A DNA stretch of 56,364 nucleotides from Bacteroidales bacterium (GTDB lineage Bacteria; Bacteroidota; Bacteroidia; Bacteroidales; F082). Shown here one piece after another: positions 8,847-18,631 of the stretch. Numbering within the stretch: the stretch's first letter is position 1; each line of letters opens with the position of its first letter. Under the pieces are notes generated by a model that was not told the DNA's origin, did not search any database, and saw nothing but the letters and a program-made list of their open reading frames with translations. The position numbers and the translations under genes were made by a program. Location of the stretch: the NCBI GenBank assembly GCA_017427985.1, contig JAFRRS010000020.1:1-56364 (forward strand), in the 5' to 3' direction.

Positions 8847-9867
8847 CTTGCTTGTTGTTTTTATTTTCTTTGTATTCAAATGTCGCTAAAACAAAGACCA
8901 CACAAACGAATGTCGCAAAGAATGTGACCAAAACGATGACCCATCTGATAGGATAAGCAGGTTTGTCGGATGCGTAAGCGCTTGTTATGACAAACTTGTG
9001 CGGAATTGTTTCGGTGGCGTTTATTCTCGCGTCGTCGTATTTTGTCTTTAACAGTGATAAATATGAGGTTTTAGTTTCGATTTCGTTTTTAATCTCATTT
9101 AACAATTGACCGTTTTCCGAAATTTTTCCAATCTCTTTTTCAAGATTCTTTGCGCCTTTGTCATTTCCTTTGGCAATCTCCACAGCCAACTGTTGGTATA
9201 TCGCATTTAATTGAATGTCAGTGTTATAGATGCCGTTGTCGAAGAAATATTTTAATGAATCTTCAAGTGTTTTGATATCTTCTTTTGTATTATTGTATTC
9301 ATTTTCAATGATAGCCAACGCCTTTGCGGATATTTCTATCTGCATGTTGTTCATGGTCTCGTCAAAGAGGATGGCAATGTCGTTTGCAATATCGGCGGCA
9401 ATTTGCGGGTCGGTGTCAAATACTATGATTTTTACCGAATTATACTCGGTTCTTCTGATTTTTATCTTGTTTTCATAAGCGTTTATCAGCTTGCTGAGCT
9501 TGTATTTTGAATCTTCCTTTATGCCGTAGTGGTTTATCAAATCGTATCTCTCGATAATTTTGTCCCTGATAGCGCTTGAATGAAGTATTTGAATCATCTG
9601 TTCCGTTTGGGCTTCTTCACCAATTTCCAACGGGTCAACATAAATCAGGTTGTTGGTGTTCATGATGGCTTTTGAAACAGAGTAAGTCGTTGTGGGATAA
9701 AGAATTACGGTTGATTTATATAAAGGTTTGATAAAAATATTTGATGAAAAGAAAATTGAACATAGAATTGCCAGAGCAAGGATTATCGTTATGTTCAGTT
9801 TGTTTTTAAATATTATGTTTACAATACACTTCGAGTCCATTTCAAAATACAATTTTGATGCATTCAA
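8839..9867 (-). CDS. Wzz-type polysaccharide chain-length determinant (first copy)
   Basis: A protein of up to 342 residues with a membrane segment near 25-45, a periplasmic coiled-coil-rich domain and a C-terminal membrane segment after KPAYPIRW. Family role: it sets the length of polymer made by Wzy. The segments TEQMIQILHSS and YDLINHYGI also occur in similar form in the next gene, which suggests tandem duplication. The start may instead be the ATG at 9840 (Met10). The 50 bp upstream hold TATTTTTG just before the start, so it may have its own promoter. Confidence 0.87.
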   Translation of the reverse strand: MNASKLYFEMDSKCIVNIIFKNKLNITIILALAILCSIFFSSNIFIKPLYKSTVILYPTTTYSVSKAIMNTNNLIYVDPLEIGEEAQTEQMIQILHSSAIRDKIIERYDLINHYGIKEDSKYKLSKLINAYENKIKIRRTEYNSVKIIVFDTDPQIAADIANDIAILFDETMNNMQIEISAKALAIIENEYNNTKEDIKTLEDSLKYFFDNGIYNTDIQLNAIYQQLAVEIAKGNDKGAKNLEKEIGKISENGQLLNEIKNEIETKTSYLSLLKTKYDDARINATETIPHKFVITSAYASDKPAYPIRWVIVLVTFFATFVCVVFVLATFEYKENKNNKQDE

Positions 9868-9918
9868 AAATTTTTCAAAAATACTGAAAATTTTTCAATT
9901 GAAGAGCATTTTTGCCAA

Positions 9919-11388
9919 TTATTTCTTGATGTTTTTTAAGGATGAGAACAATAAGTCTTTTATCTCATTGTAATTCAACATCTTAGTGATAAAGGCGATA
10001 AGAATGCAAGTTGCTGTTGCGATTCCGAATGATGTGTACCATTTTAACGTCAAAGTCGTTGATAAATAAGTTGTTAGACTTATCATGACGAGAAACGCCA
10101 ACAGGCGGAGCCAGAATGATGTGCCGAGTTTGAGGTTGAATATCTTTTTCGCGATAAAGAACTGGATGACGCAGGTGACAAATTGCACGCAAAGGCTTGT
10201 GAATGCCGCTCCAACTGCTTGAAAATGAGGGATGAACAGTAGGTTGAGTGTGATGTTTATAACGACACCGCATGCTGCCACGATGTTAAGATGCTTCAGG
10301 TTCCCGTTGGCAGTAAGCAGTGTTCCGAAGATGTAAGTGACTGAAACTGAGACAAAACTGCCCATCAAAATCTTCAAAATGGTGGAAGACTCGTCGTTGT
10401 TTTGTCCAGGGAACATGATATCCATGAAGTTATGGCTGTAGAAAATGCACAGCACCCCGATGATGCACGTCATGGAAAGCATAATGCCAAACGATTGTTT
10501 CACAAGGTCTTGCAAGTCTTCTTTCTCTTTGATGATAGCAGCAAACAAAGGCAGAAGAATGACTGAGAACAGATAGGAGATGTTGTTTCCTGCATCGAAA
10601 AGTCGCCATGCGCGTGCGTAGACTCCGGCTTGTGACGCGGCGATGTCTTCTGGCAGCAATCTTTCAATCAAAACGGGTTCGAGACGGTTGTAGAAACTCA
10701 TCAAAAGCACCAAAAGAGCATACGGTAGGCTCTTCTTGATAATCATTATCACAAACGGGATGTTGATTCTGATTGTCAGTTTCCCCGTGTGTTTCAATAC
10801 GATAGCTATGGCTATGACAAGAGTTATGACGTAAGAGGCCGTTTGAGAATAGATATAGCTGTAAATGTTGAAGTTTTCTTTTGGAATAAATCCCGACCAT
10901 AAAAAGAAGCTGCAGATCAGAATCATGAGAATCCTGTCGAGGACGGAAAGCATGGAGTCGGTCTTGAAAAGGAGCAGGGCTGAAATGTTTGACCTAACAT
11001 AGAGAATGAACGAGAGCAAAACTTGGTTAAAGCCAACAATTGCAAGCAGTTTCAGCTGTTCACCTCTGTATCCGATAATCCATCCAATTATGAAAATCAC
11101 AACAAAATAAAGTATCGTGAGAAAGATTTTAGCTTGTGATATTCCGACGAAATGCTTTGAAAGCAACTGGTTGTTTTGCGCGATGTTTCTGTTGTTGAAA
11201 TTTGTCAGACCGAGGTCGAGGATGATGTAAAACAGGTATGAAAACTGCGAAATCGCCAGATAAAGGCCGTAAGACGAGTCGCCAACAAGGTTTTGTACCG
11301 CAACGTCAATGCCGAGAATCCAGAACGGCTTTATCAACAGGTTGACGAAGAGCAGAAAAATAATATTTTTTAAAAACTTGTTATTCAT
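9919..11388 (-). CDS. Wzx-type polysaccharide flippase
   Basis: A 489-residue protein with about 14 predicted membrane segments and the general pattern of the MATE/MOP polysaccharide flippases (N-terminal LLIKPFWILGIDVAVQNLVG, Arg/Lys-rich loops between helices). It should carry undecaprenyl-linked repeat units across the inner membrane. It heads the minus-strand group wzx-wzz-wzz-wzy/waaL. No glycosyltransferase lies in the group. A -7 like TATTTTTG (11434-11427) lies upstream, without a clear -33 element. Confidence 0.9.
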   Translation of the reverse strand: MNNKFLKNIIFLLFVNLLIKPFWILGIDVAVQNLVGDSSYGLYLAISQFSYLFYIILDLGLTNFNNRNIAQNNQLLSKHFVGISQAKIFLTILYFVVIFIIGWIIGYRGEQLKLLAIVGFNQVLLSFILYVRSNISALLLFKTDSMLSVLDRILMILICSFFLWSGFIPKENFNIYSYIYSQTASYVITLVIAIAIVLKHTGKLTIRINIPFVIMIIKKSLPYALLVLLMSFYNRLEPVLIERLLPEDIAASQAGVYARAWRLFDAGNNISYLFSVILLPLFAAIIKEKEDLQDLVKQSFGIMLSMTCIIGVLCIFYSHNFMDIMFPGQNNDESSTILKILMGSFVSVSVTYIFGTLLTANGNLKHLNIVAACGVVINITLNLLFIPHFQAVGAAFTSLCVQFVTCVIQFFIAKKIFNLKLGTSFWLRLLAFLVMISLTTYLSTTLTLKWYTSFGIATATCILIAFITKMLNYNEIKDLLFSSLKNIKK

Positions 11389-11455
11389 TACCTCAAGCGG
11401 ATAATTTTAATTGAAAAATTACGTTACAAAAATAGTACATTTTGATTTATTTTCG

Positions 11456-11463
11456 TAAATTTG
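11456..11463 (+). promoter_or_regulatory. -7 box of the RelA/SpoT homologue
   Basis: TAAATTTG lies 19 nt before the TTG start codon at 11483. No convincing TTG is found 19-21 nt upstream, so this is half of a promoter by consensus. It argues that the coding region starts at the TTG. Confidence 0.5.
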
Positions 11464-11482
11464 CAGAGTAAAAATTTTAGAA

Positions 11483-13660
11483 TTGAAAAATTATTCGGAA
11501 CAGGAAATACTGGAAATCGAGAAATCGTATGACGAGCTGATTCAGCTGGTGGGCGAGACGATGACGTTGGAAGAGGTTGGATTTATTGGGAAAGCCTACG
11601 ATTTGTGCTGCTTGAAATATGACGGGATGAGGATGCGTTCTGGCCGCCCGATGATGCTTCATGTGCTTGAAATAGCCAAGATTTGCTATTCCGAAATGGG
11701 AATGCACAGTAAGACTATCGTTTGTGCTTTACTTCACAATATTACCAAGGTTTCAGATGTCACTTTTGATGAGATAAAAGAGCAGTTTGGAGAGAGAGTT
11801 GCGTTGATACTCAACGGTTTAATCAAGGTGATGACGCTGAATATGTCGCAGATTTCAACTCAATCCGACACTTTCAGAAAGCTTTTCCTGTCGATGATTG
11901 AAGACATCAGGGTGGTGATGCTGATTATTGCTCATTGCCTTTCAAATTGCCGCAATCAGGGTGATATTGACGTTTCAGTTGACAAATTCTTTGAGATTAC
12001 AAAATATCTGGTGATTCCAATTGTCCATCGTCTCGGTCTTTACAACATCAAAAAGGACATGGAAGAGGCGGTGATGATTCATGAGAATCCCAAGGAATAC
12101 AATGAAATCAAGGAAAAAATCACGATGTCGCATGTGGTTCAGGAGGAGAAGATGGCTAATTTCCTTCTTCCGATTCGTCGTGGTTTGAGCGAGGAAGGCA
12201 TTGATTACACAATAAAATGGCGCACGAAGTCGATTCCGTCGATTTTTGCCAAAATGAAGGCTCAAAATGTCCCGTTTGAACAGGTTTATGACCTTTTTGC
12301 AGTCAGAATCATAATAAACAATTCCAAAATCAAGGAGGAAAAAGCCGATTGCTGGAAGGTTTATTCTGTTGTTACAAATCTGTATCAGCCTAATCCTCAA
12401 CGTCTTAGGGATTGGATTACAAAGCCTAAGGCATCAGGATATGAGTCGTTGCACACCACGGTGAAGAACGGTGTCGATTGGGTTGAAGTGCAAATCCGAA
12501 CCTCGCGAATGGATGAGGTGGCGGAAAAAGGCAACGCCTCGCATTGGTCGTACAAGAGCCATAACGACAAACACCAGACCGCTGACGAGTGGCTGAACCA
12601 GATTCGTGGCATTCTTGAAGATACAGACCAATTGGATTTCAATCCGTTAGACGACAAACGCGCCGCGAAAGGCAAGTCTGACAAGATATATATCATCACG
12701 CCGCAAGGTGAGGTGAAACAGCTCCCGTTGGGCTCCACAATTCTTGATTTTGCTTTTGAGGTGCATTCACAGGTGGGAAGCCACTGCATCGGGGCGCGTG
12801 TGAATGGAAAAATGCAACCAATACGATATGTGTTGAGCAATGGCGATCGCGTTGAGATACAGATAAATAAGAGACAAACGCCCAAAGCCGACTGGCTTAA
12901 TTACGTCAATACTGAGAAAGCAAAATCGAAAATCCGCAGGTTTTTGAAGGACGAGGAGATGAAGGAGGCGGAACTCGGCAGCTCTATTTTCCATAGAAAA
13001 CTCAAAAACTGGAAAATCACGTTTAACGATAAGATTTTCAGCGACTTACTGAAGAATTACGATTGTAGCTCGGGAATTGAGTTATATCATAAAATCGCCA
13101 CGAATCAGATTGACATGGTTGATCTGAAGGCGTTTATTTTGTCGCAGACGGAGGACAAGGAGATTCATCAGGACAGGGCGGATGAGGAGCTTAAAAAAGA
13201 CAAACCTGTTGAAAATGAAAGCGATGCAATGAGCATCGGCTCAAATATCAACGGTTTTGCGTTCAAGATGGCTAAATGCTGTAATCCTATTCCAGGCGAT
13301 AACGTGTGTGGGTTTGTCAATGTGGGTGGAGGAATCACCATTCACCGTGTCAATTGCAAGAACGCCATCGCGATGAAGAAACGCTATCCTTACCGTCTCG
13401 TGGATGTGAAATGGCAGGGCGATGTGCCTTCAAGGGCGACGATTAAAGTGGTGGCGAAAGACAGTTTTGGAGTTCTCAGCGACATCACAGAAGTGATGAA
13501 ACAAATGGAAATCAATATCATAGATGCATCAATGGGTACGAGAAACGGCCAATATGAAGGTCGTTTTGTGGTGCATGTGACGAGTGTGAATTACCTCGAA
13601 CAGCTTATCCGCAAGCTGCGTTCTTTGAATAACGTAACTGAAGTTCAGAGAATCGACTGA
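11483..13660 (+). CDS. RelA/SpoT homologue, synthetase active, hydrolase degenerate
   Basis: A 725-residue (p)ppGpp enzyme starting at TTG; the first ATG (codon 27) would cut into the conserved N-terminal region. Order: HD hydrolase-like domain (about 25-190), synthetase (about 235-370), TGS (about 405-465), helical region, and C-terminal ACT domain (about 655-725). The hydrolase motif HDxxED reads HNITKV (85-90), and the RLHN region reads CLSN, so hydrolysis should be lost. Synthetase residues are kept: YDLFAVRI, KPKASGYESLHTT and VEVQIRT. It should therefore act like RelA, with another protein hydrolysing the alarmone. The gene is divergent from wzx. Confidence 0.9.
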   Translation: MKNYSEQEILEIEKSYDELIQLVGETMTLEEVGFIGKAYDLCCLKYDGMRMRSGRPMMLHVLEIAKICYSEMGMHSKTIVCALLHNITKVSDVTFDEIKEQFGERVALILNGLIKVMTLNMSQISTQSDTFRKLFLSMIEDIRVVMLIIAHCLSNCRNQGDIDVSVDKFFEITKYLVIPIVHRLGLYNIKKDMEEAVMIHENPKEYNEIKEKITMSHVVQEEKMANFLLPIRRGLSEEGIDYTIKWRTKSIPSIFAKMKAQNVPFEQVYDLFAVRIIINNSKIKEEKADCWKVYSVVTNLYQPNPQRLRDWITKPKASGYESLHTTVKNGVDWVEVQIRTSRMDEVAEKGNASHWSYKSHNDKHQTADEWLNQIRGILEDTDQLDFNPLDDKRAAKGKSDKIYIITPQGEVKQLPLGSTILDFAFEVHSQVGSHCIGARVNGKMQPIRYVLSNGDRVEIQINKRQTPKADWLNYVNTEKAKSKIRRFLKDEEMKEAELGSSIFHRKLKNWKITFNDKIFSDLLKNYDCSSGIELYHKIATNQIDMVDLKAFILSQTEDKEIHQDRADEELKKDKPVENESDAMSIGSNINGFAFKMAKCCNPIPGDNVCGFVNVGGGITIHRVNCKNAIAMKKRYPYRLVDVKWQGDVPSRATIKVVAKDSFGVLSDITEVMKQMEINIIDASMGTRNGQYEGRFVVHVTSVNYLEQLIRKLRSLNNVTEVQRID

Positions 13661-13667
13661 TAATAAA

Positions 13668-14942
13668 TTATTTAGTCATAATGTCGATAATCTCGGTGTC
13701 GGTTTCCTTCATGCCGATGCTGCCGACCAATCCGACGTTGTTGATGGTGTCTTCGATGTCGCTTCCCACGATGCCGTCGCCGGCTTCAAACTGCTTCCCG
13801 TTTTTATACATGTAATAGCCTAAAATGCCAGCGTCTACTGATGCTGCAATCTTTGCTGCGCATGACGCTTTTGCTCCGTCACAGATGATTCCGGAAACGG
13901 TCACAACAGCATTTGTCAACGTATGTTCGATAACATCAAGGCTTTCGCCGAGAAGGTAGGCGATGCCACAAGCCGCAGCGCAGCCTGCGCTTACGGCTCC
14001 ACAATATGCCGACAAACGTCCGATGCGCGTTTTCTGGTGTATGGCGGTGAGGTTCGACACCACGAGGGCGCGATATAGGCGGTCTTCGCTGATGTTGTAT
14101 TCCTCAGCGTATGTTATGACTGGCATTGATACCGTAAGTCCTTGATTTCCACTGCCTGAATTGATGATTACTGGCAACTCGCATCCGTTCATCCTGGCAT
14201 CTGAGCCTGCCGCCGCTCTTGCTTTCGCCTTGACTTTGATGTCGTCGCCGTAGTATTTCAGCAAAGTGCTGCCGATATTGGCGCCCCAGCTGTTTTTCAA
14301 ACCTTCGTCGGAAATGGCTTTGTTGTATTGGATCTGTCTACCGATAATCTCTTTAATGTCTTGGATATCAACGCTATCGGCGAAGTCGACGATGCCAGCG
14401 ACGCTTAAACAGCTTCTGTCAGTGAGTTTTTTCGTGGGCTTGCTGATGACTTCGCTTTGGAATAAAATCTCGTTATCTTTTTGAATATGAACGATGTTGG
14501 TATGAAATCCCGAAATCCTGACATCGGCGTGATGCTCGTTTTTGTAAACGATTATTGTGACATCAAGCTGTTCCTGGCAGAATATGTGTTTGACTGAAAT
14601 AGGGGTGGAGGCGAGGAATTTCTCGGTTTCCTGCTTCTGTTCAGGCGTCACGTTGGCAATCACTTCAAGGGCTTTGTCTGGGTTTCCTGCTATTATTCCC
14701 ACAGCCGCCGCCGCCTTTATGCCCTTCATTCCGTTGGTGTTAGGCACGATGACGCTTTTCACATTCTTGATGATGTTGCCGCTGGCGAGAACTTCGACGC
14801 GGTCTGGCATCTCACCGAGAACCTGGCGCGCTTTGGCTGCCGCGTATGCGAGACAAATCGGTTCCGTACATCCCATGGCAGGGACGAGCTCTTCTTCCAA
14901 GATGTTGATATACAATTGATAACGTGAGTCGTTTTTATCCAT
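13668..14942 (-). CDS. L-cysteine desulfidase family protein (YhaM/CyuA, UPF0597)
   Basis: A 424-residue protein of the family related to the alpha chain of iron-sulfur L-serine dehydratase. It carries the N-terminal EELVPAMGCTEPICLAYAAA motif and the Cys-rich stretches RLSAYCGAVSAGCAAACG and GIICDGAKASCAAKIA, which in this family hold an oxygen-sensitive 4Fe-4S cluster. The expected reaction is cysteine to pyruvate, sulfide and ammonia, in the cytosol. Cysteine catabolism fits an amino-acid-fermenting anaerobe. It converges on the RelA/SpoT gene with a 7-nt gap. Serine or a related amino acid as substrate cannot be excluded. Confidence 0.88.
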   Translation of the reverse strand: MDKNDSRYQLYINILEEELVPAMGCTEPICLAYAAAKARQVLGEMPDRVEVLASGNIIKNVKSVIVPNTNGMKGIKAAAAVGIIAGNPDKALEVIANVTPEQKQETEKFLASTPISVKHIFCQEQLDVTIIVYKNEHHADVRISGFHTNIVHIQKDNEILFQSEVISKPTKKLTDRSCLSVAGIVDFADSVDIQDIKEIIGRQIQYNKAISDEGLKNSWGANIGSTLLKYYGDDIKVKAKARAAAGSDARMNGCELPVIINSGSGNQGLTVSMPVITYAEEYNISEDRLYRALVVSNLTAIHQKTRIGRLSAYCGAVSAGCAAACGIAYLLGESLDVIEHTLTNAVVTVSGIICDGAKASCAAKIAASVDAGILGYYMYKNGKQFEAGDGIVGSDIEDTINNVGLVGSIGMKETDTEIIDIMTK

Positions 14943-14971
14943 TTCCAGTCAAAGATTTAATTTTCAAGCTG

Positions 14972-15000
14972 CAAAAATACATAATTATTATGAAAAACAA
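14972..15000 (-). promoter_or_regulatory. promoter of the cysteine desulfidase-like gene
   Basis: Minus strand: TTG (15000-14998), 18-nt spacer, TATTTTTG (14979-14972), 30 nt before the ATG. The spacer is one shorter than usual. Confidence 0.55.
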
Positions 15001-15028
15001 AAGATTTAGTTTTCTTTAGTGTTTGAAG

Positions 15029-15961
15029 CTATTTTTTTTGTTTTGGATCATTGAGAATCTCGTTGATGCGCTCAATCATTCCGGAAGCGTATGAATCACC
15101 TGGAATCAAAGCCAAAGCTGATTGATATGTGGCTTTTGCCTCAGAGTAGGAGCGGTTTTCGTAGTATGTATCGGCCTCTTTAATCCTTGCATCGTATTGT
15201 TCGTAGATGTTTTTCTTGTTTTTCAAGTCTTTGATCTTGGCAGAAAGCTCAGTTTCTTCAGGGAAGATTTTCAAAGCCTGTTCATAATAGCTGATGGCTT
15301 CTGCATATTTTTTTCTTAAAGTGAATTCTTCTCCTTTTGCTTTAAGTCTTTCAAATTCAGATGATTTTATGTCGTATGCTTCTTTTTTGTTTTTGGCATC
15401 TTGAAGCTTGGTCTGGACGTTTTTGTTGTTTGGATAGAGCTTCAATGCCGACTCATATTGCATCACTGCTTCGGCAAATTTTTCGCTTTTCAGAAGTCTG
15501 TCACCAGTGGCAATCATCTCGTTGAATGAGTCGATTTTTTCTTTTTCCGCTTTCAGGGTGGCGGTTATCTCATCTTTTTTGCCGTTGGCATATTCGTCTT
15601 TTGGGCGTATTTTAAGGGCTTTGTTGTATTCCGTCAATGCTTTTTCCAACTCGCCGGCGTTGTAAAACTCGTCGGCGTTGTCGATGTAACCGAAAAACTG
15701 TTCTTCTTTCTTGTTTTCCTCACGAATACGCAGAAGGGTGTTGTCAAGTTTGCTTTTGGCTGTAGCGTCGTTGGGCTTCAAGCGCAATGCCTCCTGATAG
15801 TACGTTTTTGCCTTGATATACTCCTTGTTCGCATATTCCTTATCGCCCGAAGAAACAAGAGATTGGAACGTGGGCGCTTTATCTTGTGCTATTGCGTAAT
15901 TTGTTGAAAAACAAATAAAACCAAGTGTTAATATAAAGAAAAACTTTAATGTGTTTCGCAT
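15029..15961 (-). CDS. secreted TPR-repeat protein
   Basis: A 310-residue protein with a cleavable signal peptide (about 1-25, ending near AIAQ) followed by five tandem tetratricopeptide-like repeats starting near 34, 89, 145, 205 and 260. Each holds a version of YxxAxxxYxxALxLxPxxxxA (for example KAKTYYQEALRLKPND and KALTEYNKALKIRPKD). The repeats alternate with Lys/Glu-rich helices. It is probably a periplasmic scaffold. It lies downstream of lolD and the GNAT-like gene and may share their transcript. Partner unknown. Confidence 0.85.
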   Translation of the reverse strand: MRNTLKFFFILTLGFICFSTNYAIAQDKAPTFQSLVSSGDKEYANKEYIKAKTYYQEALRLKPNDATAKSKLDNTLLRIREENKKEEQFFGYIDNADEFYNAGELEKALTEYNKALKIRPKDEYANGKKDEITATLKAEKEKIDSFNEMIATGDRLLKSEKFAEAVMQYESALKLYPNNKNVQTKLQDAKNKKEAYDIKSSEFERLKAKGEEFTLRKKYAEAISYYEQALKIFPEETELSAKIKDLKNKKNIYEQYDARIKEADTYYENRSYSEAKATYQSALALIPGDSYASGMIERINEILNDPKQKK

Positions 15962-16004
15962 TGTTTTTAATATTTTTTCTTAATGAATTTAACGATTTTG
16001 ACGA

Positions 16005-16664
16005 TTATTTATTGCTTTCAATTATGCCGTCTTTGATAGTCAGAGTCCTGTCCGCCATTTCCGCTAATGTGGGGTTGTGGGTGACAATCACAAATGTCTG
16101 ACCTGTTTGCTCTCTGAGTTTGAAAAACAATTCATGTAACTCTTTGGCGTTCTGTGAGTCAAGGTTTCCAGAAGGTTCGTCGGCGAGGATTACAGCAGGT
16201 TTGTTGATGAGTGCTCTCGCCACTGCGACGCGTTGTTGCTCGCCTCCAGAAAGCATCGACGGCTTATGGTCGGCTCTTTCTCTAATATTAAGATAATCAA
16301 GGAGTTGTAAGGCTCTTTCGGTGGCATCTTTTTTTGAAACGCCTGCTATATATGCCGGAATGCAGATGTTCTCAATTGCAGTAAACTCTGGCAAAAGGTG
16401 ATGGAATTGGAAGACGAATCCGATGTTTTTGTTTCTGAAAGAAGCCAACGCCTTCTGATTCATCTTGCTAACATTCTGATTATCAATGATAACATCGCCT
16501 TTATCAGCTTTTTCCAATGTTCCAATGATTTGAAGCAAGGTTGTTTTTCCGGCACCGGAAGCCCCGACGATAGTTACAATTTCACCTCTATCTATTTGAA
16601 GGTCAATGCCTTTTATAACATCAACATTGCCGAAAGATTTGTATATGCCGATAGTTTTTATCAT
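16005..16664 (-). CDS. lolD: LolD-like ABC transporter ATPase
   Basis: A 219-residue ATPase with Walker [11 protein letters not shown]-loop in [12 protein letters not shown], signature [15 protein letters not shown], Walker [13 protein letters not shown] and switch His in VTHNP. The [15 protein letters not shown] stretch is typical of LolD, the ATPase of the lipoprotein-releasing complex, and of MacB-type exporters. No permease gene (LolC/E) is adjacent. Its ATG overlaps the stop of the upstream gene by 4 nt (ATGA). The assignment to LolD and not another small exporter ATPase rests on sequence likeness only. Confidence 0.87.
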   Translation of the reverse strand: MIKTIGIYKSFGNVDVIKGIDLQIDRGEIVTIVGASGAGKTTLLQIIGTLEKADKGDVIIDNQNVSKMNQKALASFRNKNIGFVFQFHHLLPEFTAIENICIPAYIAGVSKKDATERALQLLDYLNIRERADHKPSMLSGGEQQRVAVARALINKPAVILADEPSGNLDSQNAKELHELFFKLREQTGQTFVIVTHNPTLAEMADRTLTIKDGIIESNK

Positions 16665-17878
16665 TCTTCGTCGTCTTTTTTGCCGTTTAACTGAAGCTTC
16701 GCTCTTGTGAAAGGTTTGTTTCTGTCGAAGAGAAACCTATATGTAATATGTGTCTTGTAATGATGTGCGCCGGCTCTTTCAGCGATTTTCAGCATTGGCG
16801 GGTTGAAATCACCTATCCAATTGAGCTGTAATTCTTTATATTTGAATTTCTTCTTTATGGCCTGGGCTTCGAGAGAGCAGACAAGACCCGATTCGAGACC
16901 TTTTTTCCGGTGTTCTGGTACAATCCCGAACACAAGGGATATGGCTCTGTCGCAAATCCTTGAAATCTTCACTCTCCAAAACACTCGTAAAGCGTTGAAA
17001 CCCTTGTCGTTACCGTTCAATCCTTTGTAAATCTGGTTTAAGTCAATCATCATGAGGAAAAATCCGACAGGTTCACCTTTATAATATGCGAAGTGCATCA
17101 GGCGTGGGTCGATGATTGGTTTGAGGCTGTTAAGCAGCGCCAATGCGTGCTGGCGTGTCAGTTTTGCCGTTCCGGGTATCGAGCCCCATGATTTGTTGTA
17201 AATTGTGAGAAAATCGTCGGCATAACGGTCAATTTTGCGTTTGTCGAGGATTTCAAATGAGTAGTCTGGATTGCCGTAAATGCGGTTTGCCTTTTCGTGC
17301 AGAATAGGGTCGAAGCCGCCAGGAGTGAGGCTGCGACGGAATGTAAACTGTTTGAAATAATCCTTAAAGCCATAATTTTCAAATAGTTGGCTGTAGTATG
17401 GATAGTTGTAAGGCATGTTATAGATTGGGTCGGTGAAACCTTCCACAAGGCAGCCCCAGAAATAGTCGCGGTCGCCAAAGTTTATTGGTCCGTCCATCGC
17501 TTCAAATCCGCGTTCTTCAAGCCATTTTTTCGCTGCGTCAAAGAGTGTGTCGGCGGCTTTCTGGTCGTTGATGCAGTCGAAGAAGCCGCAACCGCCTGTT
17601 TTCTGTCCGTTTTCCTCGTTTTCGTACACTTTTGACGTCTTTTCGTCATAGAAAACAGCGATTCTGCCGACAATATCGCCTTTTTTGTCGGTGATGTAAT
17701 ATCTTGTGGCGTCGCCGTGTCGGAAAAGCTTGTTTTGCTCCTTGTCGAAAACTTTTTCCACCTCGCGGTCGAGTGGCCTGACGTAGTGTTCGTCTTTCTT
17801 ATATAGTTTTGACGGAAATGCAAGCCATTGCTTGATTTCACGTTTGGTTAAGACTTCGTGCAGTGTGTAATCTGACAT
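16661..17878 (-). CDS. conserved GNAT-fold protein of unknown function
   Basis: A 405-residue cytosolic protein. It is similar in outline to a conserved Bacteroidota family sometimes mislabelled GTP cyclohydrolase. Features: [20 protein letters not shown] near the N-terminus, [15 protein letters not shown] in the middle, and a C-terminal acyltransferase-like part (about 240-390) with [16 protein letters not shown], which resembles the CoA-binding R/QxxGxG/A loop of GNAT enzymes. No substrate can be named. It is followed by lolD with a 4-nt overlap, suggesting co-expression, and is divergent from nth. Confidence 0.75.
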   Translation of the reverse strand: MSDYTLHEVLTKREIKQWLAFPSKLYKKDEHYVRPLDREVEKVFDKEQNKLFRHGDATRYYITDKKGDIVGRIAVFYDEKTSKVYENEENGQKTGGCGFFDCINDQKAADTLFDAAKKWLEERGFEAMDGPINFGDRDYFWGCLVEGFTDPIYNMPYNYPYYSQLFENYGFKDYFKQFTFRRSLTPGGFDPILHEKANRIYGNPDYSFEILDKRKIDRYADDFLTIYNKSWGSIPGTAKLTRQHALALLNSLKPIIDPRLMHFAYYKGEPVGFFLMMIDLNQIYKGLNGNDKGFNALRVFWRVKISRICDRAISLVFGIVPEHRKKGLESGLVCSLEAQAIKKKFKYKELQLNWIGDFNPPMLKIAERAGAHHYKTHITYRFLFDRNKPFTRAKLQLNGKKDDEE

Positions 17879-17897
17879 TTATTTTTCATCATAATAA

Positions 17898-17929
17898 TTT
17901 GCAAAAATAATAAATATTTTGTAATTTTG
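17898..17929 (+). promoter_or_regulatory. nth promoter
   Basis: TTTG (17898-17901), 20-nt spacer, TAATTTTG (17922-17929), 18 nt before the ATG. On the other strand TATTTTTG (17909-17902) may serve the divergent GNAT-like gene. Confidence 0.75.
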
Positions 17930-17947
17930 TTGTTTTAATTTAAAAAA

Positions 17948-18598
17948 ATGAAAACAGTTGATATTCAATCGAAATACGATGCTTTTGTCAAGTATTTTGA
18001 AGAACACATGCCTGTTGCGGAGTCGGAATTGAAGTTTATGAACCCATATCAGCTTGTCGTTGCTGTGATGCTTTCGGCTCAGTGTACTGATAAACGTGTG
18101 AACATGACGACACCTGCTCTTTTTGAACGCTTCCCTGACCCCAAGTTGTTGTCTGAGGCTTCTCAAGACGATGTGTATCAATTGATTAAGTCAATTTCTT
18201 ATCCAAATAACAAAGCTAAGAATCTGGTGAGAATGGCGCAGGTTCTGATGTCCGATTATAATGGAATTGTCCCAGATAACTTGGATGAACTGCAGAAACT
18301 TCCTGGTGTTGGAAGAAAAACCGCGAATGTGGTTATGGCTGTGGCATTCAACAAGCCTGCAATGCCTGTCGACACTCATGTTTTCCGCGTATCGGCAAGA
18401 ATTGGACTGACAAAAGGAGCGAAGACACCTCTTGAAACAGAGAAGCAGCTTGTGGCACATATTCCGCAAAATGTGCTTTCAAAAGCCCATCATTGGCTGA
18501 TTCTTCACGGAAGATATGTCTGCAATGCCCGCAAACCCAAGTGCGATGAATGTGGAATAGCCGATATTTGCGATTTTTATCAAAAAAAAGGCAAATAA
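17948..18598 (+). CDS. nth: endonuclease III
   Basis: A 216-residue base-excision repair DNA glycosylase/AP lyase for oxidised pyrimidines. The helix-hairpin-helix LQKLPGVGRKTANVV carries the catalytic Lys, and MPVDTHVFRV carries the catalytic Asp. The C-terminal Cys ligands of the 4Fe-4S cluster follow the C-x6-C-x2-C-x5-C pattern (CNARKPKCDECGIADIC). Length is normal for the family. It has its own promoter and lies just upstream of recA, which also has a separate promoter. Confidence 0.97.
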   Translation: MKTVDIQSKYDAFVKYFEEHMPVAESELKFMNPYQLVVAVMLSAQCTDKRVNMTTPALFERFPDPKLLSEASQDDVYQLIKSISYPNNKAKNLVRMAQVLMSDYNGIVPDNLDELQKLPGVGRKTANVVMAVAFNKPAMPVDTHVFRVSARIGLTKGAKTPLETEKQLVAHIPQNVLSKAHHWLILHGRYVCNARKPKCDECGIADICDFYQKKGK

Positions 18599-18599
18599 T

Positions 18600-18630
18600 T
18601 TTGGTGTTACAAAAAAAATGTTTATCTTTG
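18600..18630 (+). promoter_or_regulatory. recA promoter
   Basis: TTTG (18600-18603), 19-nt spacer, TATCTTTG (18623-18630). It gives a transcript with a leader of roughly 95 nt that begins inside the inverted repeat described separately. Confidence 0.8.
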
Positions 18631-18631
18631 T

